Source of the DNA: Adineta ricciae
Lineage: Eukaryota; Rotifera; Eurotatoria; Adinetida; Adinetidae
Assembly: GCA_905250025.1 (NCBI GenBank)
Contig: CAJNOJ010000040.1
Location: 248,001-312,000, forward strand
Reading direction: 5' to 3'
DNA: 64,000 nucleotides
How positions within the stretch are numbered: the first letter of the stretch is position 1; each line of letters starts with the position of its first letter. The translations under genes and the position numbers were made by a program. Of this stretch, positions 44,701 through 59,700 are shown in pieces. Under the pieces are notes generated by a model. The model was given only the letters and a program-made list of their open reading frames with translations. It searched no databases and was not told where the DNA came from.

Positions 44701-47700
44701 ACTAATTGTTCGAGCTTCCGCTGGTGTAAATGGTGTTGTATGCACAAATGTACTCGGATTAATATGATTATAAATATTCGCCGAACGAATAAATGCCGGA
44801 GGTTTCGGTTCGATCTGAAATAGCAAAATAATCAAACAAATGAGCGTTAATTCATTCAACTTACAGTATTTGTAACTGGCTGAAGAACCGTTGTATCTTG
44901 TTCTTCATTTCCAGGTTCTTCGCGTTCGATCACAATCACTTGGTAGTATAAATGTAACTGCTTCTGTTTTTCCGATTGGTTTCCTTTCCATGCACTGATA
45001 TGATTCAATATTAAACTATCCAACAAAACTTTATGATCGTATAATATATCAATTTGATATCGTGTTCGTTTCGAGAGTGGTAAGACTTTTTTTAAATATT
45101 GTTTCAATATACTAATAGGCATGTTTGATGAACATTCAAGAAAATACATTTCATGTGTTTGATTATATTCGAGTGTAATGTAAACAATTTCCTTATTATT
45201 TAATCGATCCTTTTGTTGGAATAAACATCGTTCACTTAATTCGCCGAGCTCTTCTTCTCGACAGCCCATTTGTGACGCGTGAGTTTTCGTATATTGGTCG
45301 ATCAATTTCGTTTTACTTTCAGGATTCGAATCGTAAAACATTCGACGTTGACACATTTCGCGTTTAAATAGCGATGGAACTAATTTGTAAACAATCTGTT
45401 GCAACCAACAATCTTTCGTTATGCCGAGTAGTGGATTAGCTGGATGCGGAACTGTTGAACATACTGGACACGTGGTGTTTTCATCCTGATCATTAAAATA
45501 TGAAAATATACATGGACGACAGAATGAGTGTAAACATTCGTTGATGGTCCATGCATCGATCAGATAACCTGAACAAAGCCGACAGGTTAAATGTTCATTA
45601 ATAACATCAAGAGTTAGCTTTTTCGGTGATACCATGATCTAGAACAAAAAGAGCTCTTGTGCATATTTTGAACAAAAAAAAAATGTACGTATACGCAATA
45701 ATGTTTGTGTGTCTGACGACTGCCTGCTTTCGACGGTCAGTCAGTCATCGAATGTGGTGAAGGAAAGAGAGAAAAAGAAAAAAACAAGGGAGAGAAAACG
45801 AGAAGAAGGACGATGAACTTGCTGTACAGACGCATTTGCTCGCTTGTACGGATACATATTCAATTCTTTTCTTTTCTTTTCCTTTTTTTATCCATTTGTT
45901 CAATGAGATGAGAGAAGAGTACGTATCATGCAACGACCTGAATGAAAAGAGAAAAATAAAATCGTCCCTTTCCTTTTTTCTTCTTCTCCTTCTTCTAATA
46001 CATAGGCAGATGTCTTTTTTCTTTTGGAAGAAATACTTCAACGAATGAGATTTGTGCATATCATTGATAGGTTGAAAAACGATTGGTTAGAAGTCAATAG
46101 AATGCGCGCGATTATTGTAATCGACATCGAGGTGTAATGTCTCTGCTTGTTCAAATAATCTTTTGTCTTTTATCTAGATCATAAATCTTCCTTACATTAG
46201 AGGATCGGTTTACTTTTCTCATGAGAAGTTCTATCTAAGCTACTATCTGCTGAACGTTTAGGTTTGAGAGAATACCACTTCGAGCTTTGCGTGTGACGGC
46301 ATACTTCTATTTGACTTCCGTGCAATTTTTCGCTTGGCTCGTTGCTTCGAGATGTCATCTCTTAAGTTCGATCGATCATTAACATGAAAGTATAAGCTTA
46401 GCGGCAAGTTATGTGTTCTAATTTTTCAAGAGAAAAAAGGACAGATGTTGTGAAGAACGAACTAAGATGACGCAATGATAAGAATTGTGAGCGGTTTTAG
46501 TTCAAAAACAGATGCTATTACTTCGTATTGAGCGACTTAATCATCATCTCAAGAACTTTGAGTGTGAAGTCAACGGTCGATGCATTGAACAAGAAATCTC
46601 AAGGAAATGAAAATCAGCTTTTGCATTTTGCAAACGAATCAGATGAGTTTTTGTTTTCGAAGTGCGCGTTCCTGATTTCTAACAAATAGGTTGTTTTCCT
46701 TCTCTAAGTTTTCACATTCTCTTTTATCGGACTTATGTTGTCGAATATCGTTCTGTTTCAGTTATTGTTGATATTCAATACTGTTGTATTCACGAATAGC
46801 TTTCTCTTTACCAAGGTAAGAACATTCATTTCGATGAGATTCAATGACATACGTGACTATTTTTGTCATTAATCAAAGAAAAATAAACATAATCACCATC
46901 TAATCACTGCCCAACATGATCCACAAATGCCTTTGAAGTTTCGTAAAATTTTACAAGAAGTTGGTGATAGTCCTGTAGTGAAGATTCAACTCGGTCGTAC
47001 GCCAGTGCTCGCTGTATTAACTTTCTTTCTGAACATTGCCAGTCTGGGAAAATTCTACAATAAACAAATAGAACTTGGTTATGACCAGATCTATCATAAC
47101 TATCTTTTAATTACAATTGAAAATGACAATAGCCCATCTGTATTGCAAAACGTGATTACAGCAGGAACAAACGCCACAGGTACTGCGATTTATAAACTTG
47201 AAAAAGCCCAGCGAATTGCTTTGAAGAAACCAATTTTTCCCACTGAATTCGTTGATATCTACGATATTCCATTAACACCGAGTAAACTCTATACATTGAA
47301 TCGTTTGATAACAGCCGCAACCAATATCGACAAAGACTTCTACACGTACGATGCTGGCAACAATAATATGTGTCAAACGTTCGTCGAGAATATTGTTGAC
47401 ATCAATGGTTTAACACAAAACATTGCCGATGAAAAAACGCGATTAGCTTTGAAACCACAAGATGCCAAAGCTTTAGTTGAAACACTCGGTAGCCGAAAGG
47501 ATATCGTTAAACGTATTACAGATTTAGGTGGTAAACTAGATAAACTAATACACGATAAAAGAATTCAGTGGAAAAAACCAGAGCCGAAGAGATTCGCATT
47601 GGTTGGGAATGTACATGTTAAAGTATCTCATCCCGTACAAAATACGATCGATGAAATACCACTGCAAAAAAGTAACAATGAAGTGGTTAAAATCGATGGT

Positions 47701-50700
47701 ATGACCAACACTATTGTTGAAAATGCTGACAATATATATGATGCGGCAGTCGCTTTGGAAAGCAGTGAAGGAAAATCAAAATCAATGAATATCACTTTTA
47801 TCATCCTTGGAACTGTACTATGTGTACTCGCGATCGGTGCTATAGGAGCTATAATCGTATCGAAACGAAAAAGCAGTCGAGGTTCGTATGCTACAATTCC
47901 TTTGATTAACCGTTTCGTATATCCGTCACACTTTTATTTAAGGTAAACTTGAGAAAAGTGAAATCATGAAGGATTTCATCGATCAAACGAAGAGTGAATC
48001 AACTGAAATAACGACTGAATAATATTAGTTTTGTGCTTTTTTTGTGCTCGTACAAAAGATTTCAGGCAAAGTTTATTCTTGAGATGTAATGAAAGACTTT
48101 TAGTATGTACGACACTTGTTTGTTAACTTATCACAGATGCTTGTTATTTATCAGACAAGAGAGATAACCGGGAGATAGCATGCAGAGATAAACAGGTATT
48201 TGCTCTTGGGAGTGATTTAACAGTCAGAAAATATATTGGGGAATTAGACAACATACTGGGTAGTATGTATTTTCTCCTCACGATTATTTTGTCTAGCTTG
48301 GTGTTACCAAGCACCGCATCGTTAGCTGATAACAAAACTGAACATGCTATTGTGATTGATTCATTAGACATCGCACCCGTATGGGCCGGACATCCTGTGA
48401 ATTTTGTTTTCTTGACTCACGCACCGTACCAATTCGTTGCGTACTACGATGCAACACGTCAAATGACTGTTGTACAACGAAATTTAAATGAACGTACTTG
48501 GACAGTCAACAGATTACCGATAGTTACTGGTTGGGATAGTCATAATTACATTGCTATGGCAATCGATGATGATGGTTACTTACATTTAAGTGGTAATATG
48601 CACGTGGTACCCTTGGTCTATTTCCGTACATCGCAATCTTTGAACGCGTCGACATTTGTTGAATTGAACCGAATGATCGGCACAGATGAAAAAAATACGA
48701 CGTATCCAATGTTCTTTCGAGGACCAAGCAATGAATTTCTTTTTACGTATCGCAGTGGTAAGAGTGGCAATGGCAATCAGATCTATAATAAATATGATTT
48801 GACTACTAAGACATGGAGTCGTTTACTTGATAAACCATTTACAGATGGTGAAGGCAAACGTAATGCTTATTTCGATGGACCAATCAAAGGTCCCGATGGA
48901 TATTTTCATTTGGCTTGGGTATGGCGAGAGTCACCAGATGCATCTACAAATCATGATCTTAGTTATGCACGCAGTAAAGATTTACTCTCTTGGGAAACTG
49001 GTTCTGGTCGAGCACTGACACTACCTATCACTTTAGAAACATGTGAAATTGTTGATCCGGTGCCGCAAAAAGGCGGAATTATCAATGGTAATACAAAGAT
49101 TGGTTTCGACCAACAAGGACGTGTTACGATTAGTTACCATAAGAATGACGCTCAGAATTACACGCAGCCATGGACGGCAAGATTAGAAAACGGTGTATGG
49201 AAAAAATATCAAATTACCAATTGGCCATGGCATTGGGATTTTGGTGGCGGTGGTTCATTGGCTTTCGCTATTTCACTTGGACGCGTAACGAAAGAAGGTG
49301 ATGGAAATTTAACTCAATCATTCAATCATATCAAATTCGGAAATGGTACTTGGTTGATTGATCCCGTATATTTAAATGCAACTGGTAAACTTCAACGAGA
49401 AACGATACCACCGTCTATGCTGAAAGTAGAAGGTACTTTTCCGGGCTTAGGTGTACGATTAGCAGAAGATTTTGGTGAATACAATGTCCCGAACACTCGT
49501 TTTGTATTACGTTGGGAGACTCTTGGTAGTAATCGTGATGAACCCCGTCCACCTCCATATCCTTCGCCTTCTATGCTACGCATCTATACTGTGAGAGTCG
49601 TTTGGACAAACCGACGTCGTATAAACTAATTTCTTTCATATTTTATAATGTGATTTCAAATAAATTCTTGAGAAATGCGTTGCACGCCACTGCTTTAGAT
49701 CAGAACCCGTACGCGCTTCTTTAGCGGCATCTATGGTAAGCATTTCAGACAGAACATTGCTTCGATTGGTTAGCTAGCACTGAGACATCATGCGTTATTG
49801 GCTATCTCAAAAAGTTCGTTTCGTTTTTGTTCGTTTTCCTTGTAGTTTGTCATTGATTATTTTGTTCAGTGAAGTCAGAGAGTATTTTCCATTAATCCGC
49901 CATTCATGACTCATCAAGGAGAAGATGGTGAAGCTGCTGAAGAAGGTAAAACTAGCAGTGTTTTCCGTCAATTGGATAGAAAATCTCTTCTCTCTTTAGA
50001 AATCGATGTCGAAACATTGGAATTACCACCATTACCGGATCATATCCAGGCACTTCTAACACCAAAATATCGACTCGTGATCACTAAGATCGAAATTAAC
50101 AATTTCAAATCATTTGCTGGCCGTATTCAACTTGATCAATTCGATGAAGTATAGATGATCAACAACTATCTTACTGCAATTTTCACTTCCTTCTTTTCCA
50201 TTTCAGCATTTCACATGTATTATCGGACCTAATGGTAGCGGTATGTGAATTTGTTGATTATCCAAGCTAAAAAATTTATAGTTTTCCAATCCATTTAGGT
50301 AAAAGTAATGTGATTGACTCGCTTCTCTTTGTCATTGGTCATCGTGCCTCGAAAATGCGTGGTGCTAAACTGAGTACACTTTTACATAATAGTGCCGAAT
50401 GTCCCGATGTGAAGAGTTGTTCGGTGACTGTACACTTTGAAGCAATCGCTATTGAAGGCGAAAAAGAGAAAATACGTTTTTCTATAACACGTATCGCTTT
50501 TCCCGACAATTCCAGTCATTACAAAATTAATGAAAAACAAGTTTCATTGAAAGACGTGACAAAGTTATTACGCGAATATGGCGTGGATCTTGATCATAGT
50601 CGATATTTAATCCTTCAAGTAAGATTCGGTTTTTCCTTTTCAGCAGATTGGTTTACTAACGAGAAATCTTTTCAAGGGTGATGTCGAATCGATTGCAATG

Positions 50701-53700
50701 ATGAAACCAATTGCTGCCAACGAACACGAACAAGGATTTCTTGAATATCTCGAAGATATCATTGGTACAGAACGATTCAAAAAGCCACTCGAATTACTCA
50801 ATCTCAAAGTTGAAGAACTGAGTGCCATGTGGGCTGAGAAGGTACAGTCAAAGTTTTCAGTTTCTCTCGACAAAAAAATCATCTTGTTCTAGAAAAATCG
50901 TGTCAAAGCTGCTCAAAGCGAAGTTCAACAACTGGACGGTCCGTATCAACAAGCATTAGACTTCATCAAATGTGATAACGATTACAAATTATCCAAATCG
51001 AAAATGCTGCAATTGAAACGATTTGAATTAGGTGATCAAGAAGTAGCTCTGACAGTTAAATACACCGATCGAGAAGAGAAAATGAAAGAATCCGATGAAC
51101 AATGTTATGCGAAGAAACAATTATGTAAACAAAGTCAAGACGAACTGAATCGGTTACAAAAGTCGTTCGATAAAAACAATAATGAACTGACTAAATTGAA
51201 AAAGTCACTTGTTGACTATGAAACTGAGGATGGCACGATTCGAAATGAAATCAAAACAAGTTTCGATCAAGAAAAGAAATACGAAAAACAAAATGAACAA
51301 GAAACGACAAAAATGAAAACATGGGAAAATGTGCCCGACGAGAAAACGACTGAAATAAGCGAAGCTGAGGAGAAACTCAAAGTAGCAGAAGCTGAACAAG
51401 AAAAACTCGAATTAGAATTAAACAAATTGAAACAAGATTTGCTACCTCAAACAGAAGAATGGCGAAAGGAATTAACCGAAAAAACCAACAAGTGTCATTG
51501 CTTCAAACAGGACAAATACGCTAACAAGAAGAAAGATTATGAACTAGCACAAAATCGTTTACAATTGTTATTAAGTGAAGAGGAACGACATAAGAATACA
51601 TTGAATGAAATGAAAAATGATCATGATAATAAACAAAAGGAACTTCAAATTAAACAAGAGAAGTTTCGAGAGATTGATCAACAACTCACCCAAACAGAAG
51701 GATTACATCGAGAAAAAGAACAATTGTTGAAAGGTATCGAAGAAGAATATACAGTTGTTGATAAACGTTTCCGACAAAATCAATTGGAATTAAACAATAT
51801 GAATTCCCAAATGCAAACTACACAAAGTCGAGACAAAACATTGAATTTTCTTCTTGGACAAAAACAACAAGGAAAACTACAAGGGTTTCATCAACGATTG
51901 GGTTCTCTCGGTAAGAAACGAATCGACTAGTCAACCAGCCGAAGTTTCTTCCTCGTTTTTCCCTTTCAGCTAATATCGATAGTAAATACGATGTTGCCAT
52001 CTCCACTGCAGCTGGTGGTTATCTTGATTACTACGTTGTTGATGATGTCAAGAGTGGTGAAGCAGCAAAGAATCTTTTGAAAGAACATAAACAAGGTACT
52101 GGCAGTTTCATTTGTATGGACAAAATGCTTCGTCACGCTCAACAAGCCAACCGTCGTTTTGATGTTCCACAATCGGCACCGAATACTTATCGTTTATTTG
52201 ATTTGATTGATATTAATGATTCAATCTATAGAAACACGTTTTATTACGTTCTTCGCGATACGCTAGTTGTTGACAATATCGATGATGCACAAAAAGTTGC
52301 ATTTGGCAGTCAGACACGCTATCGTGTTGTCACTTTGAAAGGTGAAATTATCGAACAATCGGGTACGATGTCTGGTGGTGGATCATTTCAAGCTCGTGGA
52401 AAGATGACACTGAAATCAGCTGATCATCGTGCCTCGGCACGGCAAAGCGTAACGATTGATCCAGCGAAGAAAACTCAATTAGAAAAAAGCGTGAAAGAGG
52501 TGAGAGAAGATTGGCTAAGAGAAGATTTCAATGATTGTCAATATTTAGGACGGAGAAAAATTGACTGAACTTGAACAACAACGTTTTCAATTGACAACCG
52601 AAGAGAAACAATTGCGACAAAAACTAGCTGATGAAAAACGAATGCATGCACAAGTGAAAAATGACCTCAAAGTAAATGCAATGATGATGAATTTTTATTT
52701 ACTAAATTTGACATTTGTTAATCTTATAGAATTTGCCGAATCATGTTGAAACATTGAAAGCATCAGTGGAAAAACAACAAAAACTTGTTGAGTCAAAGAC
52801 GGTTTCCATCAAGGATCGTGAAATTTACGATGAAGAATTGAAGAAAACAAAAGAAGGTAATTGAACCCAACATTTCGTGTCACTCATGCTGAATCCCCTC
52901 GATTTTGCTTAGAATACGATGCGGCAAATGATGAACTGGAAGAATTAAAAGCAGCAATCGAAGTGTAAGTTTCATCTTCTATTGTGAAAATCATTCCCTG
53001 CTCTTTTTTCTAGTGTAACAAAACGTATCAACGATCATAACAAACTGGCACTCGCAAAACCACAAGCTGATCTCGACAGTGCAGTTAACGAAGTAAAAGA
53101 ATTACAGAATGTAATCGATACAGCAAATGTTGAGATTACCAATGCACGTCGGTGAGTTAGATGAGAACGAATGTGTTGATTTTCGTTGATGATAAATTTG
53201 ATTAGGAATTTGAAAAAGAGTCAAGATAAAGTCAAAGCAAATCAAGTTGCTATCGAGCAATTATTGAAAAAACGTGCTGATTTCAATGCCCGATTGGAAA
53301 AATTGGAAGAATTGGCCAAGAATGCTGACGAGAAGAAAAATGAGATCGAAGTGAGATTCTTCCTTTCTAAAAACTGTCGAAAAAAAGATTGAATCGATTT
53401 TATTCGTTTAGACCGAATTGGAAGCTAGTAAACAAAACATGACAGAATTACGAGAAACAATTCGTGTGACCGAAGCAGAATTAGCAGATATTGAAAAAGA
53501 AATTGTTCATTTGAAACACGAATATGAAGTCGCACAAAAAGAATTAGCTCAATGTCGACACGAAATAAGTGTCATTGATGTTGAGGTAAAGTTTTCTGAC
53601 TTTTCACATCAGAAAGAAAATCAATCTTGAGGATGTAAATGTTTAGATTAATGGATTACGTTTAAGTCAAGTTATTGACGACGAGGAAGATGTGTTGGAT

Positions 53701-56700
53701 GACAGTGCTTCGACAAATTTTCTCAAAGAAATTCCTATTCAAAAATACGATCGTCCTGATCTGGATGTTTACACAATGAAAGATCTTGTTGCCGCAACAT
53801 TAGAACGAGAAAATGAATTGAAGCAAACCCATTGTAACCTTACTGTTATTGGTGAACATCGTCGTGCTGTAAGAAATCCTTTGAAAAAGTAATTCGCATT
53901 TATTGAGGATTATGCTTTTTTGCTGTAAAGAATCGGAATTTAAATCTTCGACAAAAAGATCTACTGGAACTTGAAACACGTCGTGATCATATCCGTGCAA
54001 AACGTGATCAGTTCAATGAACAACGGCAAACAGAATTTCGTGCTGGATTCGATCAAATTTCTCGTACACTAAAACATATTTATCGAACGATAACCGATGG
54101 TGGTGATGCCGAATTAGAATTCTGTTCAAGTAATGATCCGTTTGTTGACGGTGTTGAGTTGAGGTAAATACTTTTATTAATGAGAATCTTCATTGTAAAA
54201 AGAAATCTTTTTTTTTTTTGAATAGCATTCGACCACCGAAGAAATCATGGAAACGCATTTGTAATTTATCCGGTGGTGAAAAGACTTTGAGTTCATTAGC
54301 CTTTGTCTTCGCTCTCCATACATTTCGTCCAACACCTATCTATGTTATGGATGAAATTGACGCTGCACTTGACTTCAAAAACGTTTCGATTGTCGGTCGA
54401 TTTATTAAAGAACGAACAAAAAATGTAAGTTAATCATGTGTGTGGGTCGAGAAATTAGATGAGAGTTTTCATTTAGGCACAATTTATTGTCATTTCATTA
54501 CGTGAGAATATGTTTACACTAGCTGATTATCTTATTGGTATTTACAAAGTGAATAATTGTTCTCAAACCGCATCACTTCGTCCCGCACTATTTGCTAAGA
54601 AATTAGAAGAACGAAAGAAATCTCATCTCATGTAAGTCATTCATTCAAAGTTCGACTGAAATGTCAACATTCTTCGTGCTCTTTTCCAGGTCTTCACAAG
54701 AGCAAACGAATCCTAGCGAAACTCACGATGAACATGACGTAACCATGACTGAACATACGGAGCCACTTAATTCGTATGATCCTCATAGTACAAGTATTCA
54801 TCAAAATCAAACGGTCTTGTCAGATATTAATGGATTCTAAATACATACATATAGATAAAATATGCATATATATATTTTTTTCTCTTTCTCTCATATTATT
54901 TTGTATATAATGTATTCGATTTTTGTCTTTCATTTCAATCATGTAGACAGAAAAGAAAAGAAATAAATAAGATGTATCATCGATGAATCATTATCGTTCT
55001 AGATGATCGACTGAATCATCAGCAGAATATGGCAACTAATACAAGCGTACCGCCATGTGATTACGACATGGTAGACTTGTCAGAAGACGATAAAGCTGCA
55101 GCACAAAAGTATCTGAGTGAAAATGGAGTTCGCGGAATTGAAGGTTTTCTTGCCGAACGGTTAGATGCCTGGAGAAAATGGTTTGTTTTCTTTGCTTGAT
55201 GAATCCAACAGCATTCGAGTACTTTTCGTATTTTAGTCCGTTACATATTGCAATCACTGGTGATTCAGGAGCAGTATGATTCGTTTTTCTTCAGTGTTAA
55301 TCCAACATTTTCTTTTCAATCCTTAGGGGAAATCGACGTTGATCAATACACTGCGTAATCTTCGTGCTGGTATGCAAGAAAGTTTTCTTTTCGATCATGT
55401 TAAAGTGAAACTTTGTTATAGAGGATGAAGGCGCGGCGAAGGTTGGTGTAGTCGAAACAACCCGAATTGTCCAATCCTATTCACATCCCAGCTATCCAAA
55501 TCTTGTTTTTCATGATTTACCAGGTTGATTCAATAATTTTACTTTTCACTACTTTCATCTTCTACTTCATCCATGATTTAAGGTGTTGGAACATTAGAAT
55601 TTAAAAAATCTACTTACGTTGACCAAGTAAATCTCTCTCGTTATGATTTTTGTATGTATTTTCAATCGAATTCGCTTGTATCTGATAAGAAATCGTTTGA
55701 TTTTAGTCTTAATCGTTTCACGAACACGTTTCACCGAAAATGACTTATGGCTTGCAAATGAAATCAAACGAATCGGCAAACGCTTTTTCTTCATACGTAC
55801 AAATATTGATCAAGATTTATACAATGAAAAAGTTGATCATCCCAAGAATTATAGTGAAACATTGATACTGCAGCGAATTCGAGAAAATTGTCTTACTCAC
55901 ATTCGAACAGTTGACGACAATGCCAACGTTTTTCTTATTAGCGGAAGACTCAATTATACCTCTCGGTAAGACTTTTCTGTTCTTATTTGAAATTTCGAAA
56001 ATACGAGGAGGTTTATTTAGATTTGATTTCCCTAAAATGTGTTCGACACTTTTACAAGATTATCCTGGTTTGAAACGTCATGCTATGATTTTAGCAATGT
56101 CAACGAATTGTAAAGAAGTGATCCGAGCAAAAGTTGATGTTCTCCGTAGTCAAACATGGGTAGCAGCAGCTGTTAGTGCTGCAGTTGCCACTCCGCCTAT
56201 ACCTGGTCTTAGTGTGATGTTCGACTTTTCATTGACCGTTGGCTTCGTCTTGTTTTACAAGAAACAATTGGGCTTAGATGATGAATCGCTGACACGAATT
56301 GCTCAAGTTCATCATATACCAGTATATGTTATACAAGATGAATTGCAAAAAATCTTACCGGCACACTTCTTTACTGCTGTGCCTGAGTTCGTTGTGTCTC
56401 TAGTGAAAAAACAAGCAGTTGGAACAGCGACTGAAGAAGTTCTTCGATATGTTCCCTATGTGGGTTCCGCTATTTGCGCAACTGTCTCCTTTACGATTAT
56501 CCTCTCTGTTTTGAGAAATCTGTTAAATGTTATGGAGAAAGCGGCTTTAGCCTTGATCGATATCGTGGCAGAAAGAAGCGTCAGCGACGATGAGGATGAC
56601 GATAGTCCTATTTAAAAAATATAATTGATTTCATATGAGCTTTTTTCTTGCCATTGTCACATTATGTAATTTATCATCAATCAAAATTCTTTTTTTTTTG

Positions 56701-59700
56701 TATTTAAGATTAATCATGAATTTCACCGATTTTGAGCAATTTTTCTATCGTGAACCTTTCGTGGAATCTGTTACCACCGGTGGCAATTTTCAATTTATCT
56801 CCGATGAAGAAATCCGAGGTGCTGAAACGTTCATTCATGTTAGTTCAATCGGATTCTTTCCTTTCGATTTCTATGCTCACATCCGTCTTTAGAGAAATGG
56901 TGTTAACGGCTTAGATACATATCTGTCACAGAGATTGGACGTATGGAAACAACATCCATTGGACATTGCAGTTGTCGGATCGAGGTTTGCAATTAACGAT
57001 GAAAGAATAAATTCATTTGATGTTATTGTAGTGGAGTCGGAAAATCGACATTTATCAATTGCCTTCGTGGATTAGAAGCCGAAGATACAGGTGCAGCAAG
57101 CGTTGGCGTAGTCGAGACAACAAACGAACCAACTGCATATGAATATCCGGATTTTTCAAACTTAAAAATATGGGATTTACCAGGTTGAAGAATTTTTCCT
57201 ATTTTTAGTATCCGTTGAATGATAAATAAGTTTTGGATCTGTAGGTGTGGGTACGCCGAATTACCCTCGTTCGTCCTATTTGGAAAAGATTCAATTTGAA
57301 AAATATGATTTCTTCTTAATTCTTTGCCGGACACGTTTTACTGGTAAAAAAAGCAAACAAATTTTCACACGAAAGTCACGCACATTCTTTCTCTAGAAAA
57401 TGATCTGTGGTTGGCATCGGAAGTGAAGAGTAAAAACAAACGATTTGTATTCATTCGTACAAACGTAGATTCAGATTTATTCAATGAATACGAAGATCAT
57501 CCAACTACATTCAACGAAGACGAAGTCTTACAACACATTCGCAACAATTGCTTGGAATACATTCGTCCAGTTGATCCCACTGCAGAAGTCTTCCTCATAT
57601 CCGGCCATTTGAAAAACCGTCTACGTTTCGATTTCGGAAAACTAACTGAAACATTAATGCGTGATTATCCATCGTTGAAACGTGAATCAATGATTTTATC
57701 CATGTCCGTCATGTGTAAAGAAGTTCTCATAGCGAAAGTTGCTGCACTACATCGACGAATTTGGATCATCGCATCAGCATCCGCCGCTGTTGCAGTTGTA
57801 CCCGTCCCGTTTTTGTCACTTGGTTTCGATGCCACGTTGGTGATGAGCGAAGTGGAATTCTATAAGAAACAGTTAGGATTGGATCAAGAAGCATTGACAA
57901 AATTATCGCAAGTTTACCAAATTCCAATGCAGAAAATTGAAAAGGAACTGAACGAGATCTTTCCATTACAGCATTTGAATTCGCTACGAAGATTTGTTTT
58001 TGATTTTGCAAAGAAACAAGCAGTTCGAGCAGCACCGGGCGAATTTGCTCGATATGTTCCATACGTTGGCACAGCAATTGTATCCACGCTCTCGTTTGGT
58101 GTTTGTTATGCTGTTTTGTACAAAATTCTCATTCGCATGGAACAGGCGTCATTGAAAATTATCGATATCGTTATCGACGCATCGAATCAAATGATTCAAC
58201 AGGAACAACAACGACAAGCTTTGATTTAATCATGTCATTTTTTCGATACGATCGTTGACAGATTTATTTTCCTTTTTGTAATTGGTGTGTGCGAATAATC
58301 TTATTCAATTTCAGATTTTGAATGCCTACGATTAAATACCGTCCACCAAATGCACCCTATCACATAGCTATTCTTGGTCGTTCGGGTGTAGGTAAAAGTT
58401 CGCTATGCAATTCGATTCTCGGTCTTTCGCCTGAACAAACCGAATCCGCTCCGGTTGGTGTGGTCGAAACAACTCTACTGCCGACGTCGTATAAACTGAC
58501 CGAAAATGTCTTTCTCTGGGATGTACCTGGTGTCGCAACGCCGACGATTTCGAAAAGCGATTATTGTACACTAATTGATATAAATCGTTATGATATGTTT
58601 CTAATTTTATCTCGCGGGCGTTTTACTGAAATTGATTTGTGGTTGAGTGATATTGTCCGAGATCGTTTTAGCAAAACTCTTTTCTTCATTCGAACCGGTA
58701 TCGATGAAGAATTACGAAATCATCGCCGCGATTATCCTACGAATTTCAACATCATTGACGTGCTCAATCTCATTCGTGATAATTGTCTTCGCAATCTCCA
58801 AGCCAATCTCTCTGCGGTGGATCTTTCCCTTTACCTGATCAACACAAAAGACCCAACCAAATACGATTTTCCGAAGCTAATCGATGATATTATGAAGCAT
58901 ATTAATAATGAGAAAGATAACTGTGAAATCACGCTAATTAAAGACGATCGAGAACAACAAGCAACAGCAACAGTATCTCTCCCGGTAACTGTTCTACAAA
59001 CAGCACAAACAGTCGTAACCAAATGGGCACGATTCGGTCTCGTTTCTTATCTGTATGATAAATATACAAATAAATGATGAAAAAAAGAAGAGAACACTAC
59101 TCTTGATTTTTATTTGTATGTGTTATGTATATACGAATAGAAAATGACCAATCACAGATTCTGTTCTTATAAATCATTAGTTACATGTATTTCATTTCGA
59201 GTTTTCATGAGTTTCAAAAGTTCGACTAGAAAAAGAAAAAAAACCCAAAGACACAAATGCAACCAGACGAAAAATGATTCGATTTACCAGGAATGGGAAA
59301 AACGATAGTTGAATTCTTTTCTGCAGAGATGTGTGTCAGTGTTTGTAGATAGCGCAATTGCAGAGCAATGGGACTTTCATTGATAACATCGGCTGCTTCC
59401 TAAAGTAAACAAATTGTCCAAAACGATGTTAATCAGCAGAGAAAAACAATGTTCTGACTTTCAAAGATCTCGACGCTTTTTGTTCGCCTTCGGCTGCGAT
59501 TACTTTTGCACGTGCTTCTCGAGCAGCTGAAAAACCGAATCGAATGTTATGAATCACAAAAAAAAACAATTCATTAGTTCTAACCTTCGGCTTCCGCAGC
59601 CATACTACGTTGCATATTGACAGGTAAGCGCACATCTTTACTAGAAAACAAACGGCAAAGATGTATTCAAATGAGAAATAAGTCTGATTAGATGCTGAAT